A stretch of DNA of 64,000 nt from Propionibacteriaceae bacterium (GTDB taxonomy: Bacteria; Actinomycetota; Actinomycetes; Propionibacteriales; Propionibacteriaceae): assembly GCA_025965155.1 (NCBI GenBank), contig JAOPXN010000096.1, positions 1 through 64,000 on the forward strand, written 5' to 3'. The notes below the pieces were generated by a model. That model was not told the DNA's origin and made no database searches. It saw only the letters and a list, made by a program, of their open reading frames with translations. Shown in pieces: positions 60,872 through 64,000 of the stretch (position 1 is its first letter; every line of letters begins with the position of its first letter). The position numbers and the translations under genes were made by a program.

Positions 60872-62014
60872 TCAGAGGTCCGCGTCGAGCCCCAGCTCAG
60901 GGTAGACAGCCCGCCTGGTCGCCATAATCGCCTGATCGACCCGGCTCTCCGGGGTCATCCCTCGGGCGAACGGCACATAGTCGACTGAGGCATGGTCGGT
61001 CATCTCGGTCGGCGCGTACTCCCCCAGCTGGTCCCGCCAGGACTGCGGGATCAGCGTCTCCGGCGGTACCGGCTGTCCGCTCACCACGCCCAGCAGATGC
61101 GTCCAGGCCCGCGGGACCACGTCGAGCACCGCATAGCCGCCGCCGCCCGCGGAGACCCAGCGCCCCTGACAGATCTCGTCAGCCAAGTCCGCCAGTGCGA
61201 GGTAGGACGCCCGCTGGCCGTCGACACTCAGGTTCAGGTCGGCCAGCGGGTCGTGCCGGTGGGAGTCGCAGCCATGCTGGGTCACCAGCACGGTGGGCTT
61301 GAAGGCACGCAACACGTCGGGCACTATCGCGTGGAAGGCCCGGAGCCAGCCCGAGTCTGAGGTTCCGGCCGGGAGTGCCACGTTGACGGCCGACCCCTCG
61401 GCGCCCGGCCCACCGGTCTCGGCCGGGAACCCCGTACCCGGGAACAGCGATGCGGGTGTTTCGTGCAGGCTCACGGTCAGCACCCGCGGGTCGTCGTAGA
61501 AGATCGCCTGCACGCCGTCACCGTGATGGACGTCCACGTCCACGTAGGCAACGCGTTCACAGCCGGAGGCGAGCAGCCAGCGGATCGCGATGGCGAGGTC
61601 GTTGTAGACGCAGAAACCACTGGTGAAGCCCGGCATCGCGTGGTGCAGGCCGCCGCTGATGTTGTTGGCCCGAAGGCAGTTCCCCGACCACACCTGACGA
61701 GCCGCCTCGACGCTGGCCATCGCAATGCGCCCGGAGATCTCGTGCATACCGGGGAAGATCGGGTTGTCGGCAGTGCCCAGGCCGTAGGCGAAGTCGGGTA
61801 CGCAGCGCTGGACTGCGTCGATGTAGTCGGCGTTATGAACCGTCCGCAGCAGGTCGACGTCGATCTCGGGTGGCGGTACCACCTCGAGGCGATCCAGCAC
61901 CCCGAGAGCGCGGGAGAGTGAGATGGTGTTGGTGACCCGGCCTGGCGCCATTGGGTGGTCGAAGCCGAAGTCGTACTTGGTCAAAGCATCGGAGAAAACC
62001 AGCCGGCCCCTCAT
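60872..62014 (-). CDS. acuC: AcuC-like deacetylase (histone deacetylase superfamily)
   Basis: 380 aa Zn-dependent deacetylase that removes acyl groups from proteins such as acetyl-CoA synthetase. Motifs: GGLHHAMPGFTSGFCVYND with tandem His, VAYVDVDVHHGDGVQAIFYD (metal Asp/His), VLVTQHGCDSHRHDPLAD, and Tyr in SAGGGGYAVLDVVPRAW. Length typical. ATG overlaps the proC stop (ATGA). Partner acs gene not in the window. Confidence 0.93.
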   Translation of the reverse strand: MRGRLVFSDALTKYDFGFDHPMAPGRVTNTISLSRALGVLDRLEVVPPPEIDVDLLRTVHNADYIDAVQRCVPDFAYGLGTADNPIFPGMHEISGRIAMASVEAARQVWSGNCLRANNISGGLHHAMPGFTSGFCVYNDLAIAIRWLLASGCERVAYVDVDVHHGDGVQAIFYDDPRVLTVSLHETPASLFPGTGFPAETGGPGAEGSAVNVALPAGTSDSGWLRAFHAIVPDVLRAFKPTVLVTQHGCDSHRHDPLADLNLSVDGQRASYLALADLADEICQGRWVSAGGGGYAVLDVVPRAWTHLLGVVSGQPVPPETLIPQSWRDQLGEYAPTEMTDHASVDYVPFARGMTPESRVDQAIMATRRAVYPELGLDADL

Positions 62015-62862
62015 GGCAGACCCCGCTCACGGCGAGGTGGCTCCTGCCTGGCCGCCTCGGCCAGCTCCCGGCTACGGTCCCGGGCGGCCTCCATGGCCGT
62101 GATGAAAGCTGCGCGCACCTTGTGGTCCTCCAACTGTCGGATCGCGGCGGCCGTGGTACCGCCGGGGGAGGTGACGCGCTCCCGCAGCACGGTGGGGTGC
62201 TCACCGGTCTCCCGGAGCAGCTTGGCCGAGCCGAGCATCGTCTGCACCACCAGCTCGGTGGCCGTGTCCCGCGGCAGCCCGAGGTGCACGCCGGCCTCGA
62301 TCATGGCTTCCACAACGAAGAACAGGTACGCCGGACCGGAGCCGGAGATGGCGGTGACCGCGTCCTGGTATCGCTCCGGCACGGTCAGCACCTCACCGGT
62401 GGCCGACAGGATCGCCGTCGTCCGGTCCAGATGCGACTGGTCGGCATGCCAGCCCGGTGAGATGGCCGCCATCCCCTCGTCCACCTGGGCGGGGGTGTTC
62501 GGCATCACCCGCACTACCGGGGTCCCCTCGGGAAGCTGGCTCTCGATTGACTCGGTGTCCACACCGGCGGCCAGCGACACCACCAGGGCACCCGGCCGGA
62601 GCTTGGTCGAGATCTCCGACAGCAGGTCACGCATGTCCTGCGGCTTGACCACCAAGATCACGGTGTCCGCGGACCCGGCGGCGTCGGCATTCTCCAGTAC
62701 CCGGATGCCGTACTTCTGGCGCAGCTCGACCTGCCGCTCCGGGCGGCGATCGGTGGCGATGATCTGGTCAGGGGTCCACCCGGCGCGCAGCAGACCCGAA
62801 AGGACGGTCTCCCCCATGACCCCGGCGCCGAGGATGGCCAGGGTGGTTCCCGTCCCGCTCAT
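62011..62862 (-). CDS. proC: Pyrroline-5-carboxylate reductase
   Basis: 283 aa, last step of proline synthesis. NADPH motif ILGAGVMGETVLSGLL (about residues 9-24), VKPQDMRDLL, MPNTPAQVDEGMAAISPG and the family signature SGSGPAYLFFVVEAMIEAGV, then TVLRERVTSPGGTTAAAIRQLE. ATG 62862 is 4 bases after the asd stop. It belongs to the asd-proC-acuC operon, with the HTH gene beyond it as in mycobacteria. Confidence 0.96.
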   Translation of the reverse strand: MSGTGTTLAILGAGVMGETVLSGLLRAGWTPDQIIATDRRPERQVELRQKYGIRVLENADAAGSADTVILVVKPQDMRDLLSEISTKLRPGALVVSLAAGVDTESIESQLPEGTPVVRVMPNTPAQVDEGMAAISPGWHADQSHLDRTTAILSATGEVLTVPERYQDAVTAISGSGPAYLFFVVEAMIEAGVHLGLPRDTATELVVQTMLGSAKLLRETGEHPTVLRERVTSPGGTTAAAIRQLEDHKVRAAFITAMEAARDRSRELAEAARQEPPRRERGLP

Positions 62863-62866
62863 GCGA

Positions 62867-63925
<1,059 letters not shown>

Positions 63926-63952
63926 AGGCCGCGCCCACACCCCGCCATAACC

Positions 63953-64000
63953 CATTCCGCCGACTGGTCCCGCGCTCCCCGGTCTGGTCGGCGTGTTGCA
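63953..64000 (+). repeat. Interspersed element, copy B, truncated by the window end
   Basis: Begins CATTCCGCCGACTGGTCCCG and reaches TCGGCGTGTTGCA at the edge; similar over about 46 bases to 15818-15865. Confidence 0.6.

Overview
The window is high-GC, densely packed bacterial DNA from a mycothiol-producing actinobacterium. The evidence is the genes mshD, mycothione reductase, glnR, a Rex-hemACD cluster, an HBHA-like protein and a 33-residue bS22-type ribosomal protein. Gene order resembles two blocks of the Mycobacterium chromosome as I remember them: the Rv0811-Rv0820 type (YgfZ, FABP-like, sseC, cysA2, glnR, mshD) and the Rv0500-Rv0529 type (proC, HTH, bS22, SDR, acyltransferase, SerB-like HAD, glutaredoxin, hemA to hemL, ccs genes). 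Carbohydrate and polyphosphate genes between these blocks make a Propionibacteriales member (Microlunatus/Friedmanniella-like) my best guess. That guess is inference. No tRNA, rRNA, insertion sequence, prophage or CRISPR array was seen.

Layout. 0-13 kb: an amylosucrase-like enzyme, a dynamin/Era-like GTPase, typA, an L,D-transpeptidase, an HBHA-like protein with its XRE regulator, an amino-acid permease, and a GH65 disaccharide phosphorylase coupled to a beta-phosphoglucomutase-like HAD. 13-24 kb: asparaginase, YgfZ, FABP-like barrel, GNAT, a repeat-rich non-coding patch, a PanE-like reductase, a TIM-barrel-like lipoprotein with DsrE, dtd, and the sseC-cysA2 sulfurtransferase operon. 22-32 kb: a nitrogen/thiol/phosphate group made of glnR, mshD, ppk1, mutT1 and pstSCAB behind a PHO box. 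32-39 kb: a DUF2510 protein, LpqI-like GH3 lipoprotein, bioY, mycothione reductase, a VOC enzyme with a promoter-overlapping operator, and a cysteine dioxygenase-rhodanese operon. 39-51 kb: system II cytochrome c maturation and heme synthesis (ccsB, resB, ccdA, resA, phosphatase, hemL, hemB, cobA-hemD, hemC, hemA, rex), all leftward. 51-64 kb: rhamnose mutarotase, glutaredoxin, acyl-CoA ligase, HAD, acyltransferase, SDR, bS22, a GH2 beta-galactosidase, a small HTH protein, and asd-proC-acuC.

Most interesting signals. (1) Two unannotated short upstream ORFs, one before the cysA2-sseC operon and one before the cysteine dioxygenase-rhodanese operon, share the core VDL-x-R-x2-S-x2-C. Each is followed by a hairpin. 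They look like a paired cysteine-sensing leader-peptide system on sulfur operons. (2) Many genes have a TAnnnT -10 box ending 6-7 nt before an ATG or GTG, so they are probably leaderless. This decides several starts. (3) A family of intergenic repeats built on CCGCCGACTGGTC forms long stem-loops, and one supplies the hemB start codon. (4) Two tiny overlapping ORFs link ppk1 to mutT1 and pstA to pstB.
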